Source: Prochilodus magdalenae (taxonomy: Eukaryota > Chordata > Actinopteri > Characiformes > Prochilodontidae). Taken from it: a stretch of DNA of 64,000 nt. A model generated the notes under the pieces. It ran no database searches. It worked only from the letters and a program-made list of their open reading frames with translations, and was not told where the DNA came from. The stretch lies in NCBI GenBank assembly GCA_024036415.1, contig JAMWET010003455.1:385001-449000 (forward strand), in the 5' to 3' direction. This document shows positions 12,601 through 23,647 of this stretch, one piece after another (position 1 is the stretch's first letter; each line of letters begins with the position of its first letter). A program made the position numbers and the translations under genes.

Positions 12601-15600
12601 TCACTCAGAAGAGGAACAAAAAGACATCAAAATATATCATAATAAATTCACTTTAATTAACGTCCGTGCAATACTTTTTAATCTTTCAGTCTAATGCCCC
12701 ATTCGAACAGGATCAGTTTTACATGGGGAGGTGGGGTAATGGACTTATAACTAGTGTTTCTTAGATTTTAGTCCCGTCCGAATGCACAATGTCAGTCATT
12801 CTTAACGACTGCACATTGATGTGTCAGTAAAGATTCCAGCACCTAAAAAAGGTCCCGGAGTCTTTACTGACACATCAACAGGCAGTCGGTAAAATGAGCT
12901 ACAAAAATCAGTTCAGATTATATTAATCCTCTGCAAATTACAATGTGTATAAATATATTTCTTCATATCATATATTCAATATTCCACAAAAATGTAAGTT
13001 TCCACGTTTTTCAAATACATCTTAAAATATAACCTCCCAGACAAAATGGTCCAGTTGCACGGTTTGAGTAGTTATGGCAAACTGATTCCAAAAGAAACTG
13101 TTTTTTCATCGTACCCGGCTGAGGGTCATTCTGATGAAGGTGAGTGTAAATCAGTTTGAGTAGGTAGAGTTTATTTAAGAGACTTGAAGGCTGAAGCTTA
13201 TTTTTTTCTGAATTATCATTATAAACTGTAGCTACTCAGAAATGGATAAACTATGTTTAGAATGTATTCATTTCTGCTCTGTCTCTATATCATCCACAAC
13301 AAACTAAATATTTTTTTATGAGAAATTATTTAAGGCTTAAATCTGTAACATGCAAAATACACAATAAATTTACATTTTATTTATTTATTTTTATTGTATT
13401 TACAGTGTACAATGACACATACAATATTCTCAAAGAAGAAGGTTAAACAAGAGCAATAAAAACTTAGAGGCCACATCTGAAAAAGTCCTTATGATTAATT
13501 AAACATTGTGGTGAGATCAGAAGGAACTCTTAAAAACTGCAATTAATAAAAACATAAAGGCACAAATCATTCTGAAGTATGCTTAGTATGGAGTAGATAC
13601 TGTTAGTAATCAGTAGGCAGGACGTGCTCAGGCACATATTGTGTTTCAGCTAGCTGACTGTTCTGATTCAGCAGTTCCATTAATGAGCTGCTAAGAGCTG
13701 CTCACCTGCCTTACAGGAAAACAACAGCAATGCTCAACAGATTGGCACAACATTCACCTACTGCCAACACAACATACTTTTAGCTTTCAGACAACAGAGA
13801 TAGAGCCTTCACACAAACCAGGCTCCTCATATGTTCTTAACATGCAATATAGTCTAGAATGCATTCACCTGAAGCTGATATATTTTTATATAAATGTAAA
13901 TGTTGGGCTTGAAAATGGCCATGCACTAGAAATGTCTCATGCACTTATGAAAGAGAGAAAAAGAGAGAGGGAGAACTTCTGGGAACATGTACAAACAGGC
14001 TGTCGATGCTGCCCTTGTAGTGACTGTTCCGGCCACTTGACCCATTTTTGACAACACTCAGCTCTTTCTGTGGGAGACAGTTAAAAAAAACACAGAGGTG
14101 TGTGCTTGTGTGAAAGACAGAGTGGGTGTTGATGTGTACTTGCAAGAGAGAGAGAGAGAGAGAGAAAGTGTAATTTGTATATATTGTGTAAGAAAGTACA
14201 TTGTGTGAGGTAGGGCTTCATTAGGCTGAAACTGCTTTTGCTGTCTCAATGACACTCATCACCACGGTTACAATGAGGCAAGAGACAGATCATCTCAGTG
14301 GGACCCCTATATTTTTACTGTAGTATATGCTCTACCACACCACACACATGCACACTACCCAACACCACTTATAAACTATGCCATACACAAACACTTAAAT
14401 GGCATGTTTAGACAAGTGGCTATCGCTCTCTACGGAATTTACACTGCTGTAATTGGCTAGGGTGTGTGTGTGTGTGTGTTTGTGTGTGTGTCAGGTTTAT
14501 GCCACACTGTGGGGACCAAAACCTGGTCAAATAGCCTACTCACGTTGTTGAGACCTTGTGTCAATGTGGGGAAACACAAGGTGGTCCCTACAATGTAAAT
14601 CATTAAATTTTAAGATGTAAGGTTAAGGCTGAGGTCAGGGATAGGGTAGTAGTAGTTTTGATTAAGGTTTGGGTATGTCTCCAGGAGATAAATGTAATGG
14701 CCCCACAATTTAGAGAAACAAGTGTGAGTGTATGTGTGTGCGATGTGTCCTTGTGAATGTGTACGTGTCTGCATGCACATGTAAGCATGATTTAGAAAAT
14801 TAAATCAGATTTCCTTTGCTGTCATGTTATTATCAGCCGTCACACTGACAGGTTATTTTCTTTGAGCAGGGCGAAGAAGATGATGAGGAAGATCAGCCTC
14901 TCAGCCTGTCCTGGCCAGAGACCTGTCGCAAGCGTTTTACGTACCTCTTCATTCTGCCTATCGTTTTCCCCCTGTGGATCACACTCCCTGATGTCAGGAA
15001 GCCTGTGAGTTGTGTTTAGACTGAGCTGGCATCATCCATGATGCATATGTGTGTAATTAATCTGTCTGTTTCCTTGTTTTTGTTTGTAGACGTCCAAGAA
15101 GTTTTTCCCCATCACATTTCTGGGAGCAATCTGCTGGATCGCTGCTTTCTCCTACCTGATGGTGTGGTGGGCTCACCAGGTATGTCTGATGTTGAAAGGG
15201 GGAAAAAAACACAGCATGTGATAATTTTGGCAGGGGCTTTGCACTATGCTCAGTGGTAAAGGTAGTTCCACTGAACCTGTTGGCTACATTGGCATGTTTT
15301 GGCTGATAAGCGAGAAATAAAGAAGTAAAGGATACTGTAAATACTGACTAACAGGAACCTGTACCTCTTCCAATTTATCTGGCTGCATTTTTCATTTTCC
15401 TTTGCAAAATATTTAGTTTAAATGATCAAAATCACAGCACACATGCAAGATGGCAAAACACTAAACAGATTCAGTGTGAATCAGAACACATCAGTCACAC
15501 ACAGCACCTGCATGACAGGCTGAAAACTTGGCAAGGCACAGAAGAGCCAGATAAGGGTCATCTGTAGCTTCAAGTTATGCAGTCAGCAAACGTTTGCAGA

Positions 15601-17667
15601 GATCATGTTTGCTATGTTTATAAGCGGACGATCTAGGCTAATTTAAGACAATGGTGTTAGCTGGCTGAGTGACACCCAGTTCTGTATCTGCAAAATGTTG
15701 GCAATGCTTTGTGACTCACTGGTGTGAAGAGAGATGTGTTATTTTCTTTCTGTATCTCAGTAAAGTGCCTAACAATTATCGAGCATGAAAAATGGTTTGT
15801 GCAGGTGCAGGATGCAAGCCATCTCAAGATGCACCCCCTCCTATTTACTTTCCTGATAAAAAAAATAGGGCTAATCTAATCTTAACCCTTTTTGGGCATT
15901 GCAAAGTTATTTGATCTAGGGTGTTAAAATGGATTAAAGTGGTCTATTAAGTTTTACAAGTAAAAATAATAAAATCATTTGAAATATGTGAAATGAGGGA
16001 GGGGTTGTAGAAGGAGGCAGTAAATCTGTTTTTTAGAGATTTTTTTTTTTCTTTCAAGTGAAAACGGACAGTAATATGCTCCCCCAAGCATGCATGCCCT
16101 TTAGCACATTGCCTCTAATGTATTTCTGTATAACGACACTACATTGTGTTTCAAGGGCTAACTAGTTTTAGTATCACATGCAAGTTGATGGAGAGGTACA
16201 TCAAGTCAAACATCATTACCAGGATAGCTTTGGAGCTTTATTCTGTGGCATCATCAGTTCTTTGACATAGTTATAGCAGCTGTCTGTGTGTATATGTGTA
16301 CACTTTGACAATATAAGCAACATCGTTCACATGCTTCCCTGTGTAGCATTCGTCTGGAAGACCAAAAACATTTTCCACTAATAAGAAGGTTCTGGACCTA
16401 AAACATACCATGCCATTTTAAAAGGCAGGCAACAACTCTGACTGTGCTGTAATATCGTTTTTGTCACCACTACTGAACCTACAACCCTGTAGGTGGATAC
16501 AAGTAAATTGTGAAAGGATATGTGGACAGTTTATGCTACAAGGAGAAGATCAGCTAAATTTATAGACTGGATCATGCAGTAATGAATTATAGGCTACCAA
16601 AAAAGAGTTTAAAGAGTTTATTATTTAAATTTTCCATTCCACCTTAAACAGTGCTGCATTACACTGAGGTGCCTTAAGTACAGAATGAATTTCAAACAAA
16701 CTGTCAAAGATGAAGCTAGCATCATGGATGAATTAAAACGAGTCAGAATCAGATAGGGCAGTACTTCAAAAATCATGACTGAATAAGCGGACCCTCTGGG
16801 CCTCACACCTACAATCTTGTGCATCTCTCCTGCAGGTTGGCGATACGATTGGCATCACTGAGGAGATTATGGGTCTGACAATTCTGGCAGCTGGAACCTC
16901 CATTCCAGATCTTATCACTAGTGTTATTGTGGCCCGGAAAGGTCTTGGTGACATGGCTGTGTCCAGTTCAGTCGGTTCCAACATATTCGACATTACCGTG
17001 GGGTAAGAAAGACGCATTTAATGATGAGAATATGAATATTTTATTGTATTAGCTTTATTTGTTTGTTTTTGTGTAACCTTTTACAAATATTTTAATTGTA
17101 AAGTTTATATTGATTTCTGGAAGATGACATATTTAAAAAACACAACCGCAAAAATTATATTTGTGAAAGTAAGGCTACATTTGAACAGGGCTTGACATGA
17201 ACCCGATTTATTTGTAGTACAGCCCTAACTGATCATTTAAAACCAGAGCTGAGTAATGTGTCTATGTGGTACAAGATCTGATTGGCTTACAACCATAATG
17301 ATCAGTCAGATTAACAGTGGACTCTCAGTTCTTCAGTTTTAGGTAGTAGGAAACTGCGATACTGTTTAGTTCCAACACTGTGACACTTCAGGGGGATCTG
17401 CTTCCTGTGTTTCCCAGGTTACCGTTCCCATGGCTCTTGTACTCTCTCATAAACGGCTTGAAGCCCGTAACGGTGAGCAGTAATGGGCTCTTCTGTGCCA
17501 TTGTGCTGCTCTTCCTCATGCTTCTTTTCGTCATCATCTCCATCGCCGCCTGCAAGTGGAAAATGAGCAAACTGTTGGGTTTCATCATGTTCCTCCTCTA
17601 CGTCGTCTTCCTGGTGGTTAGTGTTATGCTGGAGGACAAGATCATCTCCTGCCCTGTTTCCATCTGA
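606..17667 (+). CDS. slc24a2: slc24a2 (NCKX2), K+-dependent Na+/Ca2+ exchanger, 3' portion, multi-exon
   Basis: This is the overall span of the exons visible in this window; introns are included. The exons join in consistent phases and encode the second half of an NCKX protein: a cytoplasmic loop containing [20 protein letters not shown], the segment [20 protein letters not shown], an acidic stretch, [12 protein letters not shown], then the hydrophobic C-terminal half with the alpha-2 repeat and the terminal motif CPVSI. The loop text and ending fit SLC24A2 better than SLC24A1 as I remember the family. The product works in the plasma membrane, moving Ca2+ plus K+ out against Na+ entry, and is known from neurons and cones. 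The N-terminal exons with the alpha-1 repeat lie before position 1. No frameshift or stop was seen in any exon. Confidence 0.9.
645..2152 (+). other. slc24a2 intron; contains a degenerate GGTCTTGACTC repeat
   Basis: No coding exon was seen. Between about 1483 and 1605 the phrase GGTCTTGACTC and variants recur at least four times, including two tandem copies of a 17-base unit starting TGGTCTTGACTCAAAC. The pattern resembles a repeat I recognise as common in fish genomes but cannot name. Confidence 0.5.
2153..2261 (+). CDS. slc24a2: slc24a2 exon, conserved loop segment
   Basis: The acceptor AG is at 2151-2152 and the donor GT at 2262. The 109-nt exon starts in phase 0 and ends in phase 1. It encodes [16 protein letters not shown] followed by [20 protein letters not shown], nearly identical to the strongly conserved part of the large NCKX2 cytoplasmic loop. 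The phase-1 end matches the following microexon candidate, the 17-residue cassette exon and the exon at 9651, so the cassette exons can be skipped without frameshift. Confidence 0.93.
3150..3164 (+). CDS. slc24a2: slc24a2 candidate 15-nt microexon
   Basis: A 15-nt segment lies between a very good acceptor (a long C/T tract ending TTTCCTCAG at 3141-3149) and the donor GTGAGT at 3165. It preserves phase 1 on both sides. Inserted after DPLSE it would add the five residues E-F-A-D-S. Its position is next to the known alternatively spliced part of NCKX2. Splice-site strength and phase are seen in the sequence; use in mRNA is inferred. Confidence 0.5.
3165..7064 (+). other. slc24a2 intron, no further convincing exon
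   Basis: The stretch holds a homeodomain-site-rich segment (4920-5040), CA-rich tracts near 5070-5100 and a GT microsatellite at 6977-7055. A splice-flanked segment at 4651-4696 does not keep phase and is not called. Confidence 0.6.
7065..7115 (+). CDS. slc24a2: slc24a2 17-residue cassette exon
   Basis: The acceptor is TTGTAG at 7059-7064 and the donor GTAAGA at 7116. The exon is exactly 51 nt and phase 1 on both sides. It encodes [18 protein letters not shown] when joined to its neighbours, closely matching the mammalian NCKX2 segment ELGSYGKLKYYDTMTEEG. NCKX2 splice forms differing by 17 residues in this loop are known from rat and chick, so this is very probably the same alternative exon. 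A GT-rich microsatellite runs through 6977-7055, just before the acceptor. Confidence 0.92.
7116..9650 (+). other. slc24a2 intron, with a possible non-autonomous DNA element
   Basis: No coding exon was found. A less AT-rich, complex-looking segment lies at about 7680-7960, next to a CT-rich run, and an element with short inverted ends lies at 8689-9479. Confidence 0.5.
8689..9479. mobile_element. Possible non-autonomous hAT-like element
   Basis: The ends are an 18-bp inverted pair: AGGCTGCGTTCATATTAC at 8689-8706 and the complement of AGGCTACGTTCACATTAC at 9462-9479, 16 of 18 positions matching. Many fish non-autonomous hAT elements begin with similar GCTGCGTTCACA text. I see no 8-bp target duplication, so the boundaries and superfamily are uncertain. 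It is intronic in slc24a2. Confidence 0.4.
9651..9731 (+). CDS. slc24a2: slc24a2 exon encoding [16 protein letters not shown]
   Basis: The acceptor is CTTTCAG at 9644-9650 and the donor GTAAGA at 9732; 81 nt, phase 1 in and out. The exon encodes [20 protein letters not shown] then EDANGVA. This basic amphipathic segment is one of the best conserved parts of the NCKX2 loop. It joins in frame to either the 17-residue cassette or the exon at 2153-2261. Confidence 0.93.
10046..10128 (+). CDS. slc24a2: slc24a2 exon, variable loop ([13 protein letters not shown])
   Basis: The acceptor is TTTAG at 10041-10045 and the donor GTAAGT at 10129; 83 nt, phase 1 to phase 0. It encodes [20 protein letters not shown] followed by TAGQEGET. 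Mammalian NCKX2 has LPNSTSTEVEMTPS at the same place, which supports the family assignment over SLC24A1. This is a low-complexity part of the cytoplasmic loop with no known catalytic role. Confidence 0.88.
10129..14869 (+). other. Large slc24a2 intron with simple repeats
   Basis: No coding exon was recognised in this 4.7-kb intron. It contains a G11 run near 10323-10333, a foldback structure at 12804-12886, GA repeats at 14147-14165 and GT repeats at 14461-14491. Confidence 0.6.
12816..12878. repeat. Perfect 18-bp inverted repeat (hairpin)
   Basis: TTGATGTGTCAGTAAAGA at 12816-12833 is repeated as its exact complement at 12861-12878 with a 27-base spacer. The outer flanks also pair (GACTG near 12807 with CAGTC near 12883), and within the spacer ACC and GGT can pair. 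It may be the core of a decayed MITE in the slc24a2 intron. Confidence 0.8.
14870..15004 (+). CDS. slc24a2: slc24a2 exon, acidic stretch and first helix after the loop
   Basis: The acceptor is GAGCAG at 14864-14869 and the donor GTGAGT at 15005; 135 nt, phase 0 at both ends. It encodes an acidic run (GEEDDEEDQ), [18 protein letters not shown] and the hydrophobic [18 protein letters not shown], the first membrane segment of the C-terminal half. The mammalian counterpart reads almost the same. Confidence 0.94.
15090..15179 (+). CDS. slc24a2: slc24a2 exon, transmembrane segment
   Basis: The acceptor is TTGTAG at 15084-15089 and the donor GTATGT at 15180; 90 nt, phase 0 at both ends. It encodes [20 protein letters not shown] then [10 protein letters not shown], a conserved membrane helix leading into the alpha-2 repeat. 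The intron before it is only 85 nt, the shortest in the visible gene. Confidence 0.95.
15180..16835 (+). other. slc24a2 intron, nothing recognised
   Basis: This is a 1.66-kb intron between two conserved membrane-segment exons. I saw no exon, transposon end or long simple repeat. Confidence 0.6.
16836..17002 (+). CDS. slc24a2: slc24a2 exon, alpha-2 repeat (ion-binding core)
   Basis: The acceptor is CCTGCAG at 16829-16835 and the donor GTAAGA at 17003; 167 nt, phase 0 to phase 2. It encodes the alpha-2 repeat: [20 protein letters not shown], then [20 protein letters not shown], then NIFDITVG. The aspartates in IPD and IFD are 27 residues apart, the spacing of Asp548 and Asp575 of human NCKX2, known to matter for Ca2+ and K+ transport respectively. 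Both are intact, so this copy looks functional. Confidence 0.97.
17418..17667 (+). CDS. slc24a2: slc24a2 last coding exon
   Basis: The acceptor is TTCCCAG at 17411-17417; the exon enters in phase 2 and ends with TGA at 17665-17667. It encodes [20 protein letters not shown], the helices [20 protein letters not shown] and [20 protein letters not shown], and the C-terminus [11 protein letters not shown]. The ending matches vertebrate NCKX2 and NCKX1 proteins. The reading frame stays open slightly upstream of the acceptor, but the splice site and family alignment set the start. Confidence 0.96.
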
Positions 17668-19470
17668 CCTTCACACAGACGAACCATCTTCTCAAGAAGC
17701 TTCATTAATATCTATTCAAACCTTGCATTGTTACCTGAAAACCCACACAGGTTTGACATTTGATTCGGGAAGGTGAATGTTCTAGAAGATTCTTCGTCAC
17801 TGATTTTTTGGATGCTGGCTTTGCTGCATTATAGTTTGTGGGGTTTAGAAACATAGGACTAAAAGGTTAGTGAGCCTCTAGTGTTGAGCGATCAAAACTT
17901 CAACCAATATTTTAGATGTTTTTGCTTCTTGTAAATGAAGAACAAAGTAAAACTTGTCATTAGAACATCCTACCTTTTGTTTTTTTTAGTACTGTATCAA
18001 ATTAAGTAAGAAAGCAAATATGTTTTGAAGTTACTCAGAATTTGGTTTCTACAGTAAATAAAGAGAATTCATTAAATAGCTGACCGCTAACTGACGCTAG
18101 TCCTCTTAGACATTAATTAATGTCTGATTCTGCTGTACTACAGCATTTAGAGTCATGAAAGTCCCTTTTTAGAGATTACAGATATATAGTATTATTGCAA
18201 ATAAAAAAATAAGTAAGCAATTCATGTTTGTGTATAAATAAATCAGAATAATCATGAATAGATCCTTTAACAACAGATATTTAATATACATCATATATAT
18301 TTTTCATAATGTTATCAAAAGCAATGGTTAGGCAATATCGCTCAGTACTAGGGGCTCACTTATAAACCAGGGAGAGAAGACCGAGTTGGACATGAGATCT
18401 GCTATGCATGGCATTAGGTTGACTGATGCCTCTGGAAAACACTAAGACTTTTCTTCACACCTGTATCAAAGTGGTCCCATGGGCAACCTTGCATTGTTTG
18501 AGACAGCAGCTAAAAGGTGTGTGGGTGCTAACTCACTCATTGTCACGTCTGCTGGAGACATTCTCCAAAGGGAAGACATTCACAGGACACCAATGTTTTG
18601 TCCTTCATGAAACCACGCTGATGTCCGGATCAAGCAAAAAGGCAGCAGTTAGCAGGCAGCGGTGACCTCGGATACGAAAGACATGAAGGCCACGCGTGGA
18701 TTCAGGATCTCATTTTGGAACACATTAAGTCATTCAGATATGTATGTATTTATTTATTGCATAGTTTTCTATTTATTTCTGCTTGTGTCAAGTGGCCAAG
18801 TAGCAGTTTTATATGGCAGTTACTCCAGTAATTGAGTAAGTAGAGTTAGTTGAACCACAGTATTGACAACTGCAAAAAAAAAAAAACAAAAAAAAAAATA
18901 TTACAAACTCAGATGACTGAGTACTCCCATCACTAAAATCATTCACATACCTGTATGTAATAGCATAGGCTGTAAACTTACACAAAACACATTTTTTCAA
19001 ATACTAGGATACTATGTAAGAAACCTTTCTATTAGGAAGAATAACAGAAGTGACTTGTAAAGATGCTTATAACTCAGTGTCTAAATAGCTTGTAGATATA
19101 TTCTCTTTTTTCTCAGCAGAAGAGGCTATGTGCAATAATCTCCTTAAATACTTAATGCTTAGAGCGTTTAGTGTATTCTGAATGGATTTGGGTGGCACTG
19201 GAGTTTGCTAGAAGTTTTTTTGTTTGTTTTAAAAAAGATGATCATTAAATGTGTGCATATTTTCTTAATTTTATGACGCACAAAATGATTAGTCTTTTGG
19301 TTTTTAAGGGGATGTACTATATGATGAAACTGTCGGCAGGTATTGTGTATTCTTAACCAATTATTACTCCTGTGCAATCTGTTTATAAGGATACTTTAAA
19401 GGATCCCGTTTCAAATATATAATATTCATATTGAAGATGGCGCTAAAATATTGACGCCAATGTAAAAGAC

Positions 19471-19513
19471 TTATTTATTTAGTTATTTATTTATTTATTT
19501 ATTTATTTATTTT
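19471..19513. repeat. (TTTA)n microsatellite
   Basis: About ten TTTA units with one interruption (TTTAGTTA). It lies in the presumed slc24a2 3'UTR. Confidence 0.9.
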
Positions 19514-20780
19514 CCCCATGGTTTCACAGCAGGTTTGGGCTAAGGCAGACTGAGTTGTCATATTTAGCCTACGGCTACATTCACCGTGTAACAGTACTTA
19601 CATAATAAGCATTTGCATTGACTTGGTGCTCAATGATATGACTCGGCAGTCAATTACCTTTGTTTACATGCTCAACAATAGTTTGATATCAGTTGAAAAC
19701 CAATGGCTCCCTGTAAGGCTACAGCTATACTTGCGGCATTAAAATGGCAAAACGAGGAAAAACAGTATGACCAAGTCCATCATTACCTGCATCTGTAGGA
19801 TCTGTTGCTGAACCACGACAAATATGCTTGTCAGAACAGCTGGCGAGAGATCAGTATTATTTTAAAAGTCCATACGGAAACTGCAAAAATAAATGGAAAC
19901 CAATCTGAGACCATTACGCCCACACACGGTGAAAAATGCTGGAGAAACAGTGATCTGCCCCCTAGAGGAAGTCTCTAGTAAGACGCATAGCATGTAGGCA
20001 AGCCTGTGAACAACCAGCCAGTTGTCTATTCGAACATAAGGCCAAACAGCAAAAATGTTTCCAGCCCAAGACTGCTAATCTAATATATGATCACATAAAC
20101 AGTATGGGTGCAAATCGACGCTAATGCAATATTGTTACGATACAATAATATTATGATTAAAAAAAGTTACTGTAACTAGATCAAAAATACTGTAAATTTC
20201 AACATATTGCATCATTACTTTTCTTTCACTTCAAAATTTGTCCCAGAGAAAAATTTAGTGTCTTAATCTAATGAAATCAAATTTCAATCAGTTCATCTCA
20301 CCTCAGTCATTTTTACTGCAGCATTTAAGCTGACTTTTATTATACTAGTACCCCCAAAAATAATTTGCATTTGCAGTTTCTATAATATCATTAATAATAT
20401 CAATATTATATCAATGCTTTTTGTCCATGTATAGATTCAATTTTGTCTCGCAAAATGCAATAATGTGCTGGATCATTTTTCCCCTAGTAAATGATCTGGT
20501 TGTGGTTATCTGACTGAGGTCCTAGTCATTCTAAGTGCAATTAAAACGAGAGATCCAGGCTAAAACTGACAAGTCTCCTGAGCTTTTTGATGTAAACGCA
20601 GATTGCTCTGGAGCAAAATTTTGTGGCATCAAATAATGCAGCATGGTTGTTTCAGGAGGGCATAACCATGAATGTCACCACCTGGTGGTCATTTGACCCT
20701 GTACTAAAGTCATTTTCACATACTGAGTACTATATTTAATACTATGAAGCGTGTAATGTTTTAGGCCAGTACAGTATGCA

Positions 20781-20981
20781 GTATACCAGGGGTCTCCAAC
20801 TTTGGTGCTTGAGATCTGCCCTCCTGTACAGTCTAGATCCAACTGCAATTACGTTCTTCAGAAGTGCTTGACTTTGATCGGAGGCATCAGTGTAAGCTTG
20901 GCATAACAGATGCATGTTGGTACCAAACTCAGCAGAAAATTAGATCTCCAGAAAGAAGGCTGGTGACCACTGCAGTATACA
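20781..20981. mobile_element. Foldback MITE
   Basis: The segment starts GTATACCAGGGGTCTCCA and ends near TGGTGACCACTGCAGTATAC, which largely pair. Internal text (GAGATCTGCCCTCCTG near the left, CAGAAAATTAGATCTCC near the right) is also roughly complementary. It resembles the elements at 43246, 46874 and 59209. Superfamily unknown. Confidence 0.5.
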
Positions 20982-22774
20982 GTACACTATTTCGGTTAAT
21001 CAAAAATGAGCACTAGAAGTCAAAATAACTCAAACCTTTTGGGGAGAAAGAGACAGCCCTTGTGTTAGCCATGAACAGTGCAAAAACATACATCGTGAAA
21101 TATTTTCAACTCATTCGACTCATCTCTACAGATCTCATGTATGCCTTGGTTTGGTGCAGTGTGTTGTGTGCATGTAAACATAGTAACTGCTACAGACTCC
21201 AGTGGCACTGATTACCTTAGCACTGCTACAGACTATGAATTCAATGGTATGGATTTACTAATCAATGGTACAGCCTTAGTTGTACTGACTCAGAACATTC
21301 TGATGTAGACTTGCATTTCAGTATAGATCAGTATAGACTCCTCACTGTTATACACTAACTGTTTTAATTCCCTCAGCAGCTTGTGGGTGGTGGTGTGGGA
21401 TAGGCAACTGATTGAGTTCCACAAACCATGCTGGACATACAGGGACACTAAACTGCAAAGAATGAGAGAATACTGCTCTTTATTCACTATATGCATTACT
21501 TATTGAAGGTTGACATTTTTGTAAATACAGTAGATGATATACATAGTATAGATATATTACAATTAGAAGCAGGCAGGTGGGCTTAAAGTTCCTGAGATAT
21601 ACTGTATGTGTCTATTTATGTACATAGGCATTTTTTTGTTGCTATTTTTTTTAACTGGAAGTTATATCATAGACTTCATACACTGCAAGGTCTATGGAGT
21701 TTCTGAAAGTTTTTTAAGGGCCACCAGGTTGGGCAGATACTGCTGTATACTGCAGCATGCTTTTATTTCCTGACAAAATACTGCATCTTATAGTTTTTTG
21801 TTTTGTACTGGAATGTTTAAGTAGGGTATTAAGAGAGGGCTTTACAAACCACATTGCCTCTTTGAAGTGTACAAAGACGTAAGGCTCTATTTTGATTTCT
21901 GACATGTTGTTATTCTTGCTCCAGCATTACAATTTTGAAGGGCCCCTTCTCGACTTTATAGTTTCTTTCCTTGTTTTGTAGGACCAGGAGGGTTTGTGTG
22001 CTCCTCTTTTGTGCTTTGTTCATTTATTGTTTATTTTTTTGCCACCCCCACACAGAATAACTGAGATTTACCTGAAAAATAGGCTTGTCTGTATGCTCTG
22101 AAACATACTGCCTCATATGGACTTCATATGTAACTTCTTAAACACCTTTGTTCAAAGAAACATGTAATATATTGCATTTGATGTGTAGATGAAAGCAATT
22201 AGAAATTTAAAAAAAGCAAGCAGTTCAGATATATATAGCATATAATCGATGGCACTGCATCTTGCCAACCTACCCATCCATGGAGTAATAGAATTTATTA
22301 GTAAGAAACGACAGACTTGCACTTGCTACAATGTTTCCCTGAAGGTGAATGAGCTGCTACTGGCTGATGCAAGTTTGGTGCCTTTTCGTGCGGGGTCAAG
22401 GAAATCAATCTATCACCTGGAAATCAAGATGGAAATGTCACCTGACCAGCTGCCTGTGCATACGCTGAGGAACCCCTCTGTGTTCTCAATGAATCCAGCT
22501 TTAGAAAAAGGACCTGAATGAAATCCTTCTACTGATGTGAGAGCTTTTTTTCCAGAAGCATGAATGCAGAATGCAGAAAAATGCACAGTCTTTCACTTTT
22601 CATCACACAGACTTTAACAGCTCACGCTCATCATTCACACACCCAGTGTTCCACGTCAGTGTCACATCTGCAGGGTGTTAATGTAGTTGACTTAAGGTGT
22701 ACATATATACATATACAAATACGATCATATAACTTGTGTAAAAGAAATGGTCTATGTATAAATGCAAAGGATGT

Positions 22775-22789
22775 AATAAAAGAAATAAA
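22775..22789 (+). terminator. Tandem polyadenylation signals, probable slc24a2 3' end
   Basis: Two AATAAA hexamers three bases apart (22775-22780, 22784-22789) are followed within 30 bases by a GT- and T-rich stretch suitable as a downstream element. They are in the sense orientation of slc24a2, about 5.1 kb after its stop codon. Confidence 0.4.
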
Positions 22790-22810
22790 GGTAAATATAA
22801 TATTTGAAGT

Positions 22811-23647
22811 GTGTCTGACTTTTTATAAACGTTTAAATAACTGCTGCTAAGCAGAGGACTGGTTTTATGGTAAGGAAACAAGTATAAACCTATTCACTAC
22901 TTGCACTGCACACTGTAGTAGACCGTCATTTTTAAAATAGTAGTTCACTGATTGGCCATAAGAAATTGACTGTAATACAATGACCAGGCCATAATGTGCT
23001 CTAAAAATCAGAGCTGCCTTTCAAAGGTATGTGACTTCTATTGGTGTGAAAATGTCCAGATGCATTTTTTGGTCTTCATTAAACCAAAACACATTTACTC
23101 TGTGGCCTCTTGCAAAATATCTACCTCAGAAGGACTGAATGTCAGAGCAGTGACAGCAGCATTTTGGTCAGATCCTCATGAGGGCCAAGCTATTACTTTC
23201 ATGGAAACTGATAATAAGACACACAAACTGTCTGCTGTGTTCTGCAGCACCATTCCTCCCACCTTCTTTTAGACCTGACACTTCCTTCACCTTAATATCA
23301 CAGTGAGTCACCATAACTCACAAAGAAAGGTGTAAACACTGAATAGTAATTTTCCCTCAAATGTAATCTTGTCCTGGATGTGTAAAATAAAGATATGAAG
23401 ACTTTCACTAATGAGTCCAACACAAAGTGACACACAGAAACATGCTAGTCTAGTTGAGTACTGCTGTTACTGCTGTTCTTTGACAGCAAAGTATGACACA
23501 CAAAAGACAAAGAAATGTTTTTAGGTGCAGTAGAATGTGACATGACTCAGTTCAGATTATTTGAACAGAGAAAAATAAGTTGGCAGCTACCAGGTTGTTC
23601 AGCAGTATTGCTAGAATTCATGACTCAGTTTTGGAACTCGGTAAGTA
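22811..23647. other. Intergenic, nothing recognised
   Basis: AT-rich sequence after the presumed slc24a2 end. No exon-like or repeat-like structure was seen. Confidence 0.5.

Larger units (their letters stand above)
17668..22810 (+). other. slc24a2: Probable long 3'UTR of slc24a2
   Basis: No coding exon is recognised here. An early AATAAA lies at 18057-18062. A stronger 3' end is suggested by two AATAAA hexamers at 22775-22780 and 22784-22789, followed by a GT/T-rich stretch (about 22806-22825). A long 3'UTR is typical of brain SLC24A2. A TTTA microsatellite (19471-19513) and a foldback repeat (20781-20981) lie inside. The extent is an inference. Confidence 0.4.
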
